DNA of 64,000 nucleotides from Brevibacillus_D fluminis_A (GTDB lineage Bacteria; Bacillota; Bacilli; Brevibacillales; Brevibacillaceae), in the NCBI RefSeq assembly GCF_052072235.1, contig NZ_CM125436.1, positions 4,520,001-4,584,000 of the forward strand. The letters run 5' to 3'. The position numbers were made by a program, and so were the translations under genes. This document shows positions 37,042 to 46,793 of the stretch, in pieces. The first letter of the stretch is position 1. The number at the start of each line of letters is the position of its first letter. The notes beneath the pieces are model-generated. The model did no database searches. It worked only from the letters and a program-made list of their open reading frames with translations, and had not been told where the DNA came from.

Positions 37042-38379
37042 CTAGCCTTTTTTCCAGCCTTGGGATTCACCATTGCCCGATGCCCCTTGCTGTCCTTTTT
37101 TGCCCGATTTTTCTTTCTCCGTCGACTTTTCCGGCTGATTGGGATCGATGACGACCACGGCTGTGCCGTCCGCGAGCGTATTTTGCCCTTTGACCACGAC
37201 TTCCTGGCCTTCCGTAAGGCCCGAGAGAACCTCCATCTGCTTGCCGTCCGAATCTCCCGCCTGGATGGTAACCTGCTTGGCTTTTTCCCCGTCCACCACG
37301 TAGACGAAATATTTCTGTTCCTTCATCATGACCGCTTCGCGCGGCACGACCATCGCCTTGCGCTTCTGGCCGGCGATGTCGAGCGAGGCGACCATTCCGT
37401 CTTTCGCGCGCAAATCGGCATTGTTCACCGCGATTTCCACCGGATACATCTTGCTGCTGTCCGCGATCGGGCTGACCGATGAGATGGTGCCCTTCACCGT
37501 TGTATTAATCGCGGGGATTTTGACTTCCACTGCCTGATCATTATGTAAAAGTCCCACTTGCGTTTCACTGACTTGCGCATTCACTTTCATGCTTTGCAAG
37601 TTGACGATTTGGGCGACGACCGTATTGGTGCCAACCGTATTGCCGATCGACACCGGCAAATTTCCGACGATTCCGTCAATGGGCGCCGTGATCGTCCGGT
37701 TGCCGTAGTTGTATTTGGCGAGCGCATAATCCGCCTCGGCCTGCTTCAACGCCGCCGCTGCGGAGTCGAGCGATGATTGAGTCGGGCCTTTCTTGTCTTC
37801 CTTGAGCTTCTGGACCATGTTATCCAGGGCGGTCACGGCGCTGTTGTAGGCCAATTTGGCTTTCTCCACATCAGCGGTGGACACTGCGCCTTCCTTGAAC
37901 AATTTTTGCGTGCGGTCAAGGTCCGTTTTTGCCGCATCCGCTTTTCGCTGCGCGTCTGTGAGCGAGTTTTGGGTTTGGGCGATCGTTTCTGCCGGCGTCC
38001 CTTCGGTCGAAGCGTTATACTTCGCCTTTGCTGCCATATAGGCTGCCTCGGAACGCTGCAGCTGGATGTTCAGCTCTTCCCCTTCAAGGGTGATGAGCGG
38101 CTGCCCCGCCTTCACCTGATCGCCGATTTTGACCAAAATTTGCTGAATCCGCCCCGAAGCCTTGGGATTCACATCGACCCGCTGGCTCGCTTCCAGACGT
38201 CCGCTCAGTGTGACGCCCATAGCAAAATCTTCATTGTTCACCTTCTTCACCTCGACAGGCACCGCCCGCTGCGCTTGTCCTGTTCTTCCTCCCGCAGCTT
38301 GCTGCTTGCCGGAGCACCCCGATAACACCGCAAGAATTGTGACGCACACAGCCACCACTTTCATTTTGCTCGGACTCAA
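37042..38379 (-). CDS. RND pump adaptor (membrane fusion protein), lipoprotein
   Basis: A 445-residue HlyD/MFP-type adaptor. A lipoprotein signal peptide ends LAVLSGC (lipobox cysteine about residue 22). The order is barrel-sandwich (VNPKASGRIQQILVKIGDQVKAGQPLITLEG), a long coiled-coil hairpin (about 105-215, alanine/lysine-rich), the second half of the lipoyl-like domain (ITAPIDGIVGNLPVSIGN) and beta-barrel domains. The C terminus is lysine/serine/glycine-rich. The start is TTG with GGAGG 8 nt upstream. It is the first gene of the efflux operon. Confidence 0.92.
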   Translation of the reverse strand: MSPSKMKVVAVCVTILAVLSGCSGKQQAAGGRTGQAQRAVPVEVKKVNNEDFAMGVTLSGRLEASQRVDVNPKASGRIQQILVKIGDQVKAGQPLITLEGEELNIQLQRSEAAYMAAKAKYNASTEGTPAETIAQTQNSLTDAQRKADAAKTDLDRTQKLFKEGAVSTADVEKAKLAYNSAVTALDNMVQKLKEDKKGPTQSSLDSAAAALKQAEADYALAKYNYGNRTITAPIDGIVGNLPVSIGNTVGTNTVVAQIVNLQSMKVNAQVSETQVGLLHNDQAVEVKIPAINTTVKGTISSVSPIADSSKMYPVEIAVNNADLRAKDGMVASLDIAGQKRKAMVVPREAVMMKEQKYFVYVVDGEKAKQVTIQAGDSDGKQMEVLSGLTEGQEVVVKGQNTLADGTAVVVIDPNQPEKSTEKEKSGKKGQQGASGNGESQGWKKG

Positions 38380-38556
38380 GCTGGCTTCCTCCCCATTTTT
38401 TCAAATACGCGTTTTTCCTTCTAGTAAAGCACTCCATCTTTAGAACCAGATTTGAGAATAGAACAAAAAGGAAGCAGGACTAGGTAATCAGCACACACCC
38501 GCCTGCTTGCTCTTTTTTGCCTGCCGTTTCTTTACTCGGTTACGGTTCGCATCCTG

Positions 38557-39642
38557 CTATTCCTGCGTGCTGGCCTTCTGCATCTCCTTCTTGCGGCCGT
38601 CCTTACGATCGAACTTCTTCTCCACAAACCGGTTGATGCGGTCAGCCAGCTCCGACTTGATTTGATTCGCTTTTTCCTGTGTCAGTTCACCGCTTGCGAC
38701 TGCCTCATCCAGCGTTTTCGTGCGCTGGGCGATCAAGAGCTTGACGACGTCATCTTTGGTAACGCCTTGTGCCTGTGCGACTTCCGCCAGCGATTTGCCC
38801 GCCTTCAGCTGTTCCTTCAATTGGTCGGCATCCAGCTTCAGCAATGCCAGCAGCTCCGCATTGTTGCGCAGGCCGAAACCTTTGCCGTGCATGCGGCCAT
38901 CGTGCTTGCTCTCAATGAATTGCTTGATTCGCTGGGCTGAGTTTGCCTTGATCCGATCGGCCTGCTCAATCGTCAGCTTGCCGTTCTTCACAGCTTCCGC
39001 CAGCTTCTGATCGCGCTGTTTGGCAAGCAGGCTGGTGAGCGCGTCCGTGGAGACGCCTTGCGCCTGCGCGATTTCAGCAAGCGACTTGCCCGCTTTCAAC
39101 TGCTCGTGCAACTGATTCGCATCGAGCTTCAATAGAGCCAGCAGCTCGGCGTTGTTCACGAACCCTTTGCTGAAACCTCTTCCATGACCATGATCGCCAA
39201 GCTGGACGCCATCATGCTTGCTCACTACCATTTTCTCGATTTTATCGGAAAGCTTTTCTTTTGCTTGATCCGCTTTTTCCTGTGTCAGCTTGCCGCTTGC
39301 GACCGCTTCATCCAGCGCTTTGGTGCGCTCGGCGGTGAGCAGTTTGACAACCTCATCCGTGGCGACACCTTGCGCGCTCGCCACATCTGCGAGCGATTTG
39401 CCCGCCTTGAGCTGCTCCTTGAGCTGATCGGCATCCAGCTTCAGCAATGCCAGCAGCTGGGCATTGTCGAGTTTGCCAGCGTGCACGCCTTTTTCGGCTT
39501 TCCAACCATTCATCACAACTTTGTGCGCTGTCGCCGTTTGGGTGGTGGTTGATGTCGCGGCGAAAGCACTGCCGATGCTTCCGATGCTGAGTACTGCGGC
39601 AACAGCACTCATGACCATACCTGATTTTGACTTGCGAAACAT
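38557..39642 (-). CDS. Secreted protein with three ~95-residue helical repeats
   Basis: A 361-residue exported protein of unknown role. A signal peptide ends near AFA. Three tandem repeats follow, each starting NAELLALLKLDADQL, continuing KAGKSLAEVAQAQGV and TLDEAVASGELTQEKA and ending in a lysine-rich helix. The C terminus is strongly basic. ATG 39642 has AAAGGGTG 7 nt upstream. Similar repeats occur in exported proteins of Bacillales without known function. It lies before the RND operon but is separated from it by about 180 bp. Confidence 0.8.
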   Translation of the reverse strand: MFRKSKSGMVMSAVAAVLSIGSIGSAFAATSTTTQTATAHKVVMNGWKAEKGVHAGKLDNAQLLALLKLDADQLKEQLKAGKSLADVASAQGVATDEVVKLLTAERTKALDEAVASGKLTQEKADQAKEKLSDKIEKMVVSKHDGVQLGDHGHGRGFSKGFVNNAELLALLKLDANQLHEQLKAGKSLAEIAQAQGVSTDALTSLLAKQRDQKLAEAVKNGKLTIEQADRIKANSAQRIKQFIESKHDGRMHGKGFGLRNNAELLALLKLDADQLKEQLKAGKSLAEVAQAQGVTKDDVVKLLIAQRTKTLDEAVASGELTQEKANQIKSELADRINRFVEKKFDRKDGRKKEMQKASTQE

Positions 39643-39803
39643 GTCTTTCACCCTTTCAAGATTGTGTGGTTGTACCGTGGACAGTCCTAGTGTAGGCTTC
39701 GATTCTTTGAATTTGCTTAGAGCAATATGGAAATCTTGTGGAAAATCTGTGCTGAATTTTTCCTTATTTTTGTCGGTATGCGAGCGGTTTATGTACCTAT
39801 CCG

Positions 39804-40685
39804 TCAAAAATCGGCCATCTCCCGCACCATAAACACCTGCTCCGCCATTTTGCCAAACCCCGCCTCCCGCAAAACCGCGAGCACCTGCTCGTCGTTCGCA
39901 GGATAATTGACCGTCAAGCGGTGGAAGCACGCGTCAAGCGGAGCGAACGCATGAGACAATGCGCAGCGGATGATCGCCTCTGCGTCATGCCGCATGGGAT
40001 CGGCTGCACAGTGAAACAAAAGCGTGGTGGCAGGCTGCCCCTGCTCGTCATACAGCCGCCGGTACAAGGCGTAGCCGATCGCTTGCCCATTTTCGTCCCG
40101 GACCACGAGCGCCTCCCTGTTCTCGATGGTTTGCCACTGGATGTCCCAGATCGGTTTCGGCCAAAACGCCAGCCCATACACGTCTTGCACGCTCGCCTGG
40201 TCCACCGCATAGCCCTCCGCCGATTTCTCCTGAAAAGGAGACAACGCTGACTGGCTCTCCAAAAAGATCGACTGCCCCGCAACCCGATAGCCTGCTTTTT
40301 CATAGAGGGCAATCGCCGCATCGTTCTCTTTGATCGCGACCAGCGCCGCTTGCTCAACGCCTGCTTCACGATAAATGGCGAGCGTTTCTGCCAGCAGCGC
40401 ACGGCCGACGCCGTTTCCGCGAAAAGCGGGCGCAACACCTGTGCCCCCGTTCCAGGCAATCTTTTTGCCGTCCCGCCGCCAAATTCCGTTCAGCACGATG
40501 CCCACCGGCTCCCCATCGCAAAACGCGACGATGGAATGGCTGGGAGAAAGCTCTTCTTTGCCGATTTTGTGCGCGAGGCTGTCAGCGGTCTTCGATTGGT
40601 CAAAAAAGTACCCCTCATACCCACGATTGTACGCGAGCACCGCTTCGTCCAGCGTGCATGCATTCAGTCTTTTGAAAACAATCAT
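39804..40685 (-). CDS. Double GNAT acetyltransferase
   Basis: A 293-residue protein with two GNAT folds in tandem. The N-terminal one (about 1-150) has a full acetyl-CoA loop: APAFRGNGVGRALLAETL, followed by NDAAIALYEKAGYRV. The C-terminal one (about 165-290) keeps the fold (AIGYALYRRLYDE) but lacks a clear RGxG/A loop and is probably structural or substrate-binding. AAGGAGGAGAC is well spaced before ATG. Substrate unknown. Confidence 0.85.
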   Translation of the reverse strand: MIVFKRLNACTLDEAVLAYNRGYEGYFFDQSKTADSLAHKIGKEELSPSHSIVAFCDGEPVGIVLNGIWRRDGKKIAWNGGTGVAPAFRGNGVGRALLAETLAIYREAGVEQAALVAIKENDAAIALYEKAGYRVAGQSIFLESQSALSPFQEKSAEGYAVDQASVQDVYGLAFWPKPIWDIQWQTIENREALVVRDENGQAIGYALYRRLYDEQGQPATTLLFHCAADPMRHDAEAIIRCALSHAFAPLDACFHRLTVNYPANDEQVLAVLREAGFGKMAEQVFMVREMADF

Positions 40686-40821
40686 TGTTGTCTCCTCCTT
40701 GTCAGGCGTTTGGCAATGTCATACGCCTCGCTTTGTATTTTCAGATAATTAATTCAATTCTTTTGATAAAAATTATTTTACTGAACTTCCATTCCTTTTT
40801 CCACTGTTTTCCTTACCAAAA

Positions 40822-40867
40822 CAAAAGCCATCTCGCAAAGCGGAAATCCGCTCGCCAGATGGCTTTC
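40822..40867 (-). terminator. Rho-independent terminator
   Basis: AAAGCCATCT pairs with AGATGGCTTT; an inner hairpin GCGGAAATCCGC sits in the loop. On the minus strand a T-rich stretch follows. It ends transcription of the exported-protein gene at 40919-42157. Confidence 0.75.
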
Positions 40868-40918
40868 GATGTATTCGTTCTATGAAAGAGAGGCTTCAAA
40901 CCGTGCACGCTCATCGCA

Positions 40919-42157
40919 TTACCGGCTCAACTTGGTCAACAACGCAATTGTCTTTTTATACGCCGCTGGATCTTTCGGATTTTTCTCCGTTTTCACTTTC
41001 GCCAAAAGCTTTGCGGCCAGCTTTTTCATCTCCGCTGGCTGAGCCTGTGCGAAGGCTTTGAGGTCGTTGGAGGCTAAATAGTTGACATACCAATAAAAAT
41101 CGCCTTTGTAGATACTGATGTCCAGCTTATCCAGCCCAGCCATGAACGATTGGTACCATTGCAGACGCAGCTGCTTTTTGGCTGCCGCCGTAATTTCCTT
41201 CTGGCTGGCAAAGGCATCGATGATCTCAATCGTCATCGCGTAATCCTGGTAATATCGCTCATTATCCTTCACTGCCGCATTGTTTTGCTTGAGCATGGTG
41301 AGAAGCGCTTCCTGGGTAGCGGCCGTCAAATTGTTTTTGTACGACGTGCCCAGCTGGGTTTTGTATGCGTTATATATTACCGTCGCACTCCTCATTTTGT
41401 ACTCTAGGTTCAAGCCAGTATCAGCCAAGACCAGATTCAAGCTTTTTCTGGCGTACGTATCGTACAGCTCTTGCGCCGTATCGTGGTAATTCGGCTCCAT
41501 CGACTTGGTGAATTCCGCAATTGCCGGCATGGCAACCGAGTTCGCCCAGCTGTACTCGGAGAAGCTGCCTCCCGGGATATAGTCAACAAACTTGGGCAAA
41601 TCTTGCATAAACCGATCGAGCACTGCGATGACGCCGTCCATATAGGCGTATAGGTACGCGGTGTCACGGTCGACTACCCAACTCTCCTGCCATGATGAAT
41701 TCGCGTAAAGCGCGCGCGCTTTGGCAGCAGCGTAGGTCAGCACCTTTACATCGTTCGCGGAAACCTCTTTCATCTTGGCCGTATAGGTCAGCATATCGAG
41801 CATTGTCGCCTGCACCTCATCGCGGACTTTGTTGTACGGCATTCGCTCGCCTGCCTCGTACAGATCGACGACGTCCGCTTCTTTTTGGATGAGTTCCTTC
41901 ACCTTGCCCAAGATGTAGAGCTGCTCCGGGGTCAGCTGATCGTTTTTCAGATGCATTTCATAAAACGCCGGGCCGATCCCTATATACATCTCTCTGCTCG
42001 CCCGGCATCCCATGCCGCATTCCTCATTTTGTTCCGCTTGCATCCTCTGCTGGTCCGCTTTCTTCATCTTCTCGACAATCGGCGAAGCTGCCGATGCCGG
42101 AATGGCGGTGAACAAGCTCAGCGCTGCCAACAGCAGGATTGATTTTTTGAACGTCAT
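40919..42157 (-). CDS. Exported hypothetical protein, 412 residues
   Basis: Not recognised. A signal peptide ends PASAA (about residue 24). The mature protein is almost entirely helical and rich in Tyr and Trp, with a short cysteine motif ECGMGCRAS near residue 45 and a central YIPGGSFSEYSWANSVAMPAIAEF. GGAGGGATCGTT precedes ATG 42157, so the upstream in-frame start at 42175 is not used. It is monocistronic between two terminators. Confidence 0.7.
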   Translation of the reverse strand: MTFKKSILLLAALSLFTAIPASAASPIVEKMKKADQQRMQAEQNEECGMGCRASREMYIGIGPAFYEMHLKNDQLTPEQLYILGKVKELIQKEADVVDLYEAGERMPYNKVRDEVQATMLDMLTYTAKMKEVSANDVKVLTYAAAKARALYANSSWQESWVVDRDTAYLYAYMDGVIAVLDRFMQDLPKFVDYIPGGSFSEYSWANSVAMPAIAEFTKSMEPNYHDTAQELYDTYARKSLNLVLADTGLNLEYKMRSATVIYNAYKTQLGTSYKNNLTAATQEALLTMLKQNNAAVKDNERYYQDYAMTIEIIDAFASQKEITAAAKKQLRLQWYQSFMAGLDKLDISIYKGDFYWYVNYLASNDLKAFAQAQPAEMKKLAAKLLAKVKTEKNPKDPAAYKKTIALLTKLSR

Positions 42158-42244
42158 AACGATCCCTCCACACATCCGTTTAACCGGTCATCCTGATCAC
42201 TTCATCGATAGTCTGACGGTTTCGCCGCCGATTTCGTTACATGG

Positions 42245-42276
42245 TAAAAAGGCTGCCGAGCATGCTCGACAGCCTG
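42245..42276 (-). terminator. Rho-independent terminator of dat
   Basis: AGGCTGTCGAG pairs with CTCGGCAGCCT on the minus strand around CATG, followed by five Ts. Confidence 0.85.
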
Positions 42277-42302
42277 CGGCAAGGCTTTCCCTCGCCGTTT
42301 CT

Positions 42303-43178
42303 TTATACGGTTTTGATCGTGCCTGGTTCGCATTCCTGCGCGACCAGCTCGCGGAACCATGTTGTCAGCTTGCGGAAGTATTCCCCCGGCTTGCCTTCCC
42401 CGATCTGTTTGCCGTCGATCGAGACGACCGGCAGCACTTCCATCGTGGTGCTGGTCATGAAGACTTCGTCCGCTGCAAGCACTTCTGCAAGCGAAATCGG
42501 CTGCTCGCTCACCTCAATCTGATTTTCCTCCAGCAAAGCGATCAGCTTTTGGCGGGTAATTCCCTTCAAGATCGAGTGATCGGCCTGTGGCGTCTTGAAG
42601 TGTCCGTTTTTCACGATGAACAAGTTGGACGATGACCCTTCCTTTGCCCACTCGCCTTGCACCAGCAGCGCTTCCTGGCCGCCTTTTCGCTTCGCCTGTT
42701 CCTTCGCGAGCAAATTCGGCAGCAGGTTGATCGATTTGATGTAGCAATTTTTCCAGCGCTCGTCTGCCACCGTGAAAACAGCTGCACCCTCTGCTTTGTA
42801 TTTGGAAAAATCAGGCGCGCCGTGCTTCCAGACCAAATACAGGTTCGGCGTGATGTTATGCGGGATCAGATGGTTGCGCGGCGCTGTTCCGCGTGTGATC
42901 TGCATGTACAAGGTGCCGTTTTCAATGCCTGCCTTGCGAATGCCTTCCCAGGCCAGCTCGGCCAGCTTCTCCTTGCTTTGCGGCAGATCGATCTCGATCG
43001 CGTTTGCCGATTGTTCCAGTCGATCCAGATGCTCCTTCAGTGTAAACGGCACGCCGTTGTAGATGCACAGCACCTCATAGACGCCGTCCCCCAGCTGCAG
43101 GCCGCGCTCCTCGATCGGCACGACCGCTTGATCGACCGGGATAAAGCGGTCATTGAAATAAGCGATGTTCTCACTCAT
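42303..43178 (-). CDS. dat: D-amino-acid transaminase (D-alanine aminotransferase)
   Basis: A 291-residue fold-type IV PLP enzyme that interconverts D-alanine and D-glutamate with their keto acids, supplying D-amino acids for the wall. The PLP lysine lies in CYIKSINLLPNLLAKEQA. The RNHLIPH segment carries the arginine and histidine that bind the substrate carboxylate in Bacillus DAAT and separates it from branched-chain transaminases. LQLGDGVYEVL and AKEGSSSNLFIV are also typical. It starts 29 nt after the broken oligopeptide-binding gene, with which it was probably cotranscribed. Confidence 0.9.
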   Translation of the reverse strand: MSENIAYFNDRFIPVDQAVVPIEERGLQLGDGVYEVLCIYNGVPFTLKEHLDRLEQSANAIEIDLPQSKEKLAELAWEGIRKAGIENGTLYMQITRGTAPRNHLIPHNITPNLYLVWKHGAPDFSKYKAEGAAVFTVADERWKNCYIKSINLLPNLLAKEQAKRKGGQEALLVQGEWAKEGSSSNLFIVKNGHFKTPQADHSILKGITRQKLIALLEENQIEVSEQPISLAEVLAADEVFMTSTTMEVLPVVSIDGKQIGEGKPGEYFRKLTTWFRELVAQECEPGTIKTV

Positions 43179-43207
43179 ACTTCCATCCTCCCATGGTTCT
43201 ATCTCTT

Positions 43208-44854
43208 CTATTCTTTATAGGCGAATCGGAAATCGACGTACCCCAGCGCATCGACGATGACGCCTTTGAGCTTGTCGTTTTGCACCCATGCGTTCACATT
43301 CGTGTAAAGCGGCGTGACCGGCATCGCATCCATGAGGATCGTTTCCGCCTCCGTGTACATTTGCTTGCGCTTGGCTGCATCCTTTTCGACGCGTGCTCCC
43401 TCCACCAGATCGGTATACTTCTGGTTGAACCAGCGCGTGTTGTTGCTCGAGCTTTCTTTTTCCGTGAATTTTTCCAGAAAGTTGATCGGGTCGTTGTAAT
43501 CAGCTACCCAGCTTGAGCGGGAGAACATGTAGTTTTCGCCTTCCTGGTTTTGCAAAAAGACTTTTGTCTCGTAGTTTTCCAGCTTCACGTCGACGTTCAG
43601 CGTTTTTTTCCATTGGGCCTGCAGCGCTTCGGCGATCTTTTTGTTCATGTCGGACGTATTATACATGAAAGTGACGGTCGGCAAGGCAGTCACGCCCAGC
43701 TCTTTCATGCCTTCTGCAAGCAGCGCTTTCGCTTGCTCGGCATCATTGTCCTTGAAATAGCCCTCCGGCTTGAGCGCCATCGATTGCGGCACGAATCCCA
43801 AAAGCGGGGTCTGTCCCGCCTGGGTCACGTTGTCGGTCAGCTCCTGGCGGTTGATCGCATAGGCAAACGCTTTGCGGATCTTTTCATTGGTGAACGGCGC
43901 TTTCTCGGTCTGGAACTTGATGTAGTAGTTGGCCGCCTTCATTTTGGATTTCAGCTTGCCTTCTTCCTTAAGAACCGGAATCGCATCGGCCGGAAGCGAA
44001 CTGAGCGGCCCGCCCGCCCAATCCAGATCGCCATGGTTGAACATTTCCAGCTCGGTATTCGTGTCGGCCACCATGGAGAATTCGATTTTATCGAGCTTGA
44101 CGGAATCCTTATCCCAGTAGGTGTCGTTTTTGGCCAGCACCAGCTTGCTCTTGTGCTCCCACGTATCGAGCTTGAACGCCCCGTTGCTGACGAATGTCGA
44201 AGGATCTTTCCACCATGTCTGCGGATTGGCTTCCACCGCCTTTTTGTTGACCGGGGTGAAAAATGGGGTCAACGCTAAGAAATACGATGTCGGATGCTCC
44301 AGCGTCACCTACAGTGTCTTGGCGTCCAGCGCCTTGATGCCGACATCCTCCGCCTTGGCTTTGCCCGAATAGTAAGCCTTGGCATTTTTCACATCAAAGA
44401 GAGAGTATGCATTGGGAGAAGCGTTTTTCGGATCGAGATTGCGCATCCAGGAATAGGCGAAATCCTCGGCAGTCACCGGATCGCCATTCGTCCATTTCGA
44501 ATCGCGCAGCGTAAAGGTGTACACCAGCTGGTCATCGGACACCTTGATGTCCTCTGCCAACGATTTGACGGCATTCCCGTCTTCATCGAAACGTGTCAGC
44601 CCGTCAAACAGCTCGCGAATCAAAATGCCGGAATTCGCCTCGTCCGCTGAAACGGTATCAAGCGATGATGGTTCTTCTACATTCAGGTGCAAAATCTGCG
44701 GTGCTTTGCTGCCGGCATCGGTACTTCCTGCGTTTCCTTGCGTTTGCGGCTGTGCCGGCTGCGCTGGTGCGGCGGCATCGTTGCTGCTACAGCCCGCCAA
44801 CATTCCTCCCAGCAATACGAACATGCTCATGCAACGGATCAACTTCTTTTTCAT
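43208..44854 (-). pseudogene. Oligopeptide-binding lipoprotein (OppA family) interrupted by one in-frame stop
   Basis: The frame from 44854 to 43208 encodes a complete 548-codon family 5 peptide-binding protein: lipobox LGGMLAGC, LNVEEPSSLDTVSADEAN, YAFTLRDSKWTNGDPVTAEDFAYSW-like segments and the DFRFAYKE end. At 44309-44311 a TAG stands between DAKTL and VTLEHPTSYFL, where the family has a sense codon; one base change from AAG, CAG or GAG explains it. No shift of frame occurs. Either the gene is dead, the stop is read through, or the base is a sequencing error. AGGGGGAAG precedes ATG 44854. The GTG right after the stop has no good ribosome site. Confidence 0.85.
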
Positions 44855-45059
44855 CGCAAGCTTCCCCCTGTACGGATTCATCGTTTTGCATCTCTTTCTT
44901 TTTTTGCTCGTACACATCGTACTGCAAGGAAAAGAATCATGACAAATTGAATTCCTCAATACACCTTATGTAAATCTTCTATACGTTTTTTGTTCCCTTT
45001 CCGTCTGAGATCTTCCATACTGATCGTACATTCTTCCAACTGACAAACGAGGTGAGAAC

Positions 45060-45791
45060 ATGCCGCCTATCATCGGCATTGCCTGTCCCAAACAATTTTT
45101 TGCCAAAAACCCGCACGAACCGAACTTTTATGTAAGCAACAGCTACATCGACGGCGTGGTGCGCTCCGGCGGAACGCCGTTGCTGCTGCCGCTCCTGCAT
45201 CAGCCGAACGCTCCCTTGCAAGCGATGGTGGAAGCGCTGGACGGACTGATTTTTACCGGCGGGGAAGACCCGGCTCCCCATCTCTACGGCGAACAGCCGC
45301 TGCCGGGCTTAGGCGAGGTCGATTACGAGCGCGATCTGGCGGAGCTTGCGCTGATCCGCATCGCCCGCGAGTTGAAAAAGCCGATGCTGGGCATCTGCCG
45401 CGGGATGCAGATCATCAATGTGGCGCTCGGCGGAACTCTCGTGCAAGACATCCCGTCGCAAATTCCCCACGCGCTCCAGCACGGGCAAAAAGGCTCCAGG
45501 CTGTATGCGGCGCACAGCGTTTCGCTTGCTCCCGGCTTTGTCAGGGATGCGCTTGGCAAAGATGACGTGCTGGTCAATACGTCCCACCACCAGTCGGTCA
45601 AAGAGCCGGCGCCAGGCTTGCGCGTCACGGCCGTTGCACCGGACGGCGTCATTGAAGCGATTGAAAACGACGATGCCACGATTGTCGGCATCCAGTGGCA
45701 TCCGGAGCGAATGTGGCTGCACGATGATAACATGCTGCGGATTGCGGCATCGTTCGTCGAGCTGGCGGGGCGGGCGAAAGCGGTTCGGTAA
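45060..45791 (+). CDS. Gamma-glutamyl-gamma-aminobutyrate hydrolase-like (PuuD) class I amidotransferase
   Basis: A 243-residue class I glutamine-amidotransferase-fold hydrolase. The nucleophile is in MLGICRGMQIIN; the HPE histidine-glutamate pair is in GIQWHPERM. DGLIFTGGEDPAPHLY and TSHHQSVKE are typical of the PuuD branch, which cleaves gamma-glutamyl amides such as gamma-glutamyl-GABA from putrescine breakdown. GAGGTGAGAAC stands before ATG. It is a single gene, so a different gamma-glutamyl substrate is possible. Confidence 0.87.
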   Translation: MPPIIGIACPKQFFAKNPHEPNFYVSNSYIDGVVRSGGTPLLLPLLHQPNAPLQAMVEALDGLIFTGGEDPAPHLYGEQPLPGLGEVDYERDLAELALIRIARELKKPMLGICRGMQIINVALGGTLVQDIPSQIPHALQHGQKGSRLYAAHSVSLAPGFVRDALGKDDVLVNTSHHQSVKEPAPGLRVTAVAPDGVIEAIENDDATIVGIQWHPERMWLHDDNMLRIAASFVELAGRAKAVR

Positions 45792-45851
45792 GCGGCCGTG
45801 GGCTGTAGTGGATATACGGGGATTTCTGAAAAAAAGTTGCAGACCTTATAG

Positions 45852-45897
45852 AAAACGAAAGAGGCCGATGCACGCGCACCGGCTTCTTTCGTTTTCG
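45852..45897. terminator. Bidirectional terminator
   Basis: AAAACGAAAGA.GCCG pairs with CCGGCTTCTTTCGTTTT around a loop of about 11 nt between the two convergent genes. Confidence 0.85.
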
Positions 45898-45899
45898 CT

Positions 45900-46793
45900 T
45901 TACGATTCCATGCCCATGAAGTGATCGTAGGCGGCGCGGGACAGACGAGCGATCGTTTGTGCGCCCTGGTTGGTGCTTTCGTTGTCGCGGGACAGCACCG
46001 TGATGGCAAATGCGCCTTTTCCATGCGGCATGTAGACGATTCCGGCGTCGTTGACGCAGCTGCCGATCGTCCCTGTCTTGTGTGCGGCTCGCGCTTGTCC
46101 GGGAAGCAGGTTCGGAATCCGGCTGGTAAATTGCTGACGCTTGAGAATGTTCAGCATCCCGTCGCAGGCCGCTTCGGAAATCAACTGCTTCTTCGCGATC
46201 ATCTCCAGCAGGCGGTTGATCTCCTGCGGGGTCGATACGTTATTCTCCGGCCGCGGCTCAAGAATCGGATGGGCCTCGTCGAATTGATCGGCATCCTCGC
46301 GCCGCATATATTCCTCGTATCCTTCAGCCGTCGGCGCGGGCAAATCGAGTCCCGTACAGATCGTCAGCAGACGCCAGCAATCGTGCCGGATGTTGGTTTT
46401 CACGAGGCCAAGCTCGTTCATGAAGCGATTGACGCGCTCGATCCCCACATGCTTGAGCACCTGATCGGTTCCATAGTTGTCGCTGACGATGATCATCAGC
46501 ATCGCCAAGTCTTTGATCGTCACCTCGGCGCCGGGGTCCAGCTCCTGCAACACGCCCGAGCCTGGCACACGCTCGTCCGCCTGCAGCTTCACCCGCTGGC
46601 CAAGCGACAGACGCCCTTCCTCCACATCCCGATACAATGTCGCCAGGATCGGGATTTTGAAAACGCTCGCCAGCTGAAACAGCTCATCCCCCAACAAGGA
46701 CGCTTCTTCGCCCGTCTCCAGATGCTTGACGGCAACCCCGAACGTCCCCGGCATTTCCCGCGCGATCCGCTCCAGCTTTTCTTGCAATTCCAT
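45900..46793 (-). CDS. Class A beta-lactamase-fold serine hydrolase without signal peptide
   Basis: A 297-residue protein with all class A landmarks: the SxxK motif SVFK near residue 43, SDN (about 104-106), an omega-loop segment EPRPENN with the EXXXN arrangement, and HKTG. It begins MELQEKLERIAREMPGTFGVAV, so there is no signal peptide and the enzyme should stay in the cytoplasm. Secreted beta-lactamases need export, so the substrate may be an internal peptide or ester. AGAGGAGAC precedes ATG. Confidence 0.87.
   Translation of the reverse strand: MELQEKLERIAREMPGTFGVAVKHLETGEEASLLGDELFQLASVFKIPILATLYRDVEEGRLSLGQRVKLQADERVPGSGVLQELDPGAEVTIKDLAMLMIIVSDNYGTDQVLKHVGIERVNRFMNELGLVKTNIRHDCWRLLTICTGLDLPAPTAEGYEEYMRREDADQFDEAHPILEPRPENNVSTPQEINRLLEMIAKKQLISEAACDGMLNILKRQQFTSRIPNLLPGQARAAHKTGTIGSCVNDAGIVYMPHGKGAFAITVLSRDNESTNQGAQTIARLSRAAYDHFMGMES

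Noticed and set aside
44309..44311. TAG read as pyrrolysine or another recoded amino acid
   Set aside because: Nothing in the window indicates the needed tRNA or synthetase. A one-base change in an OppA gene explains it.
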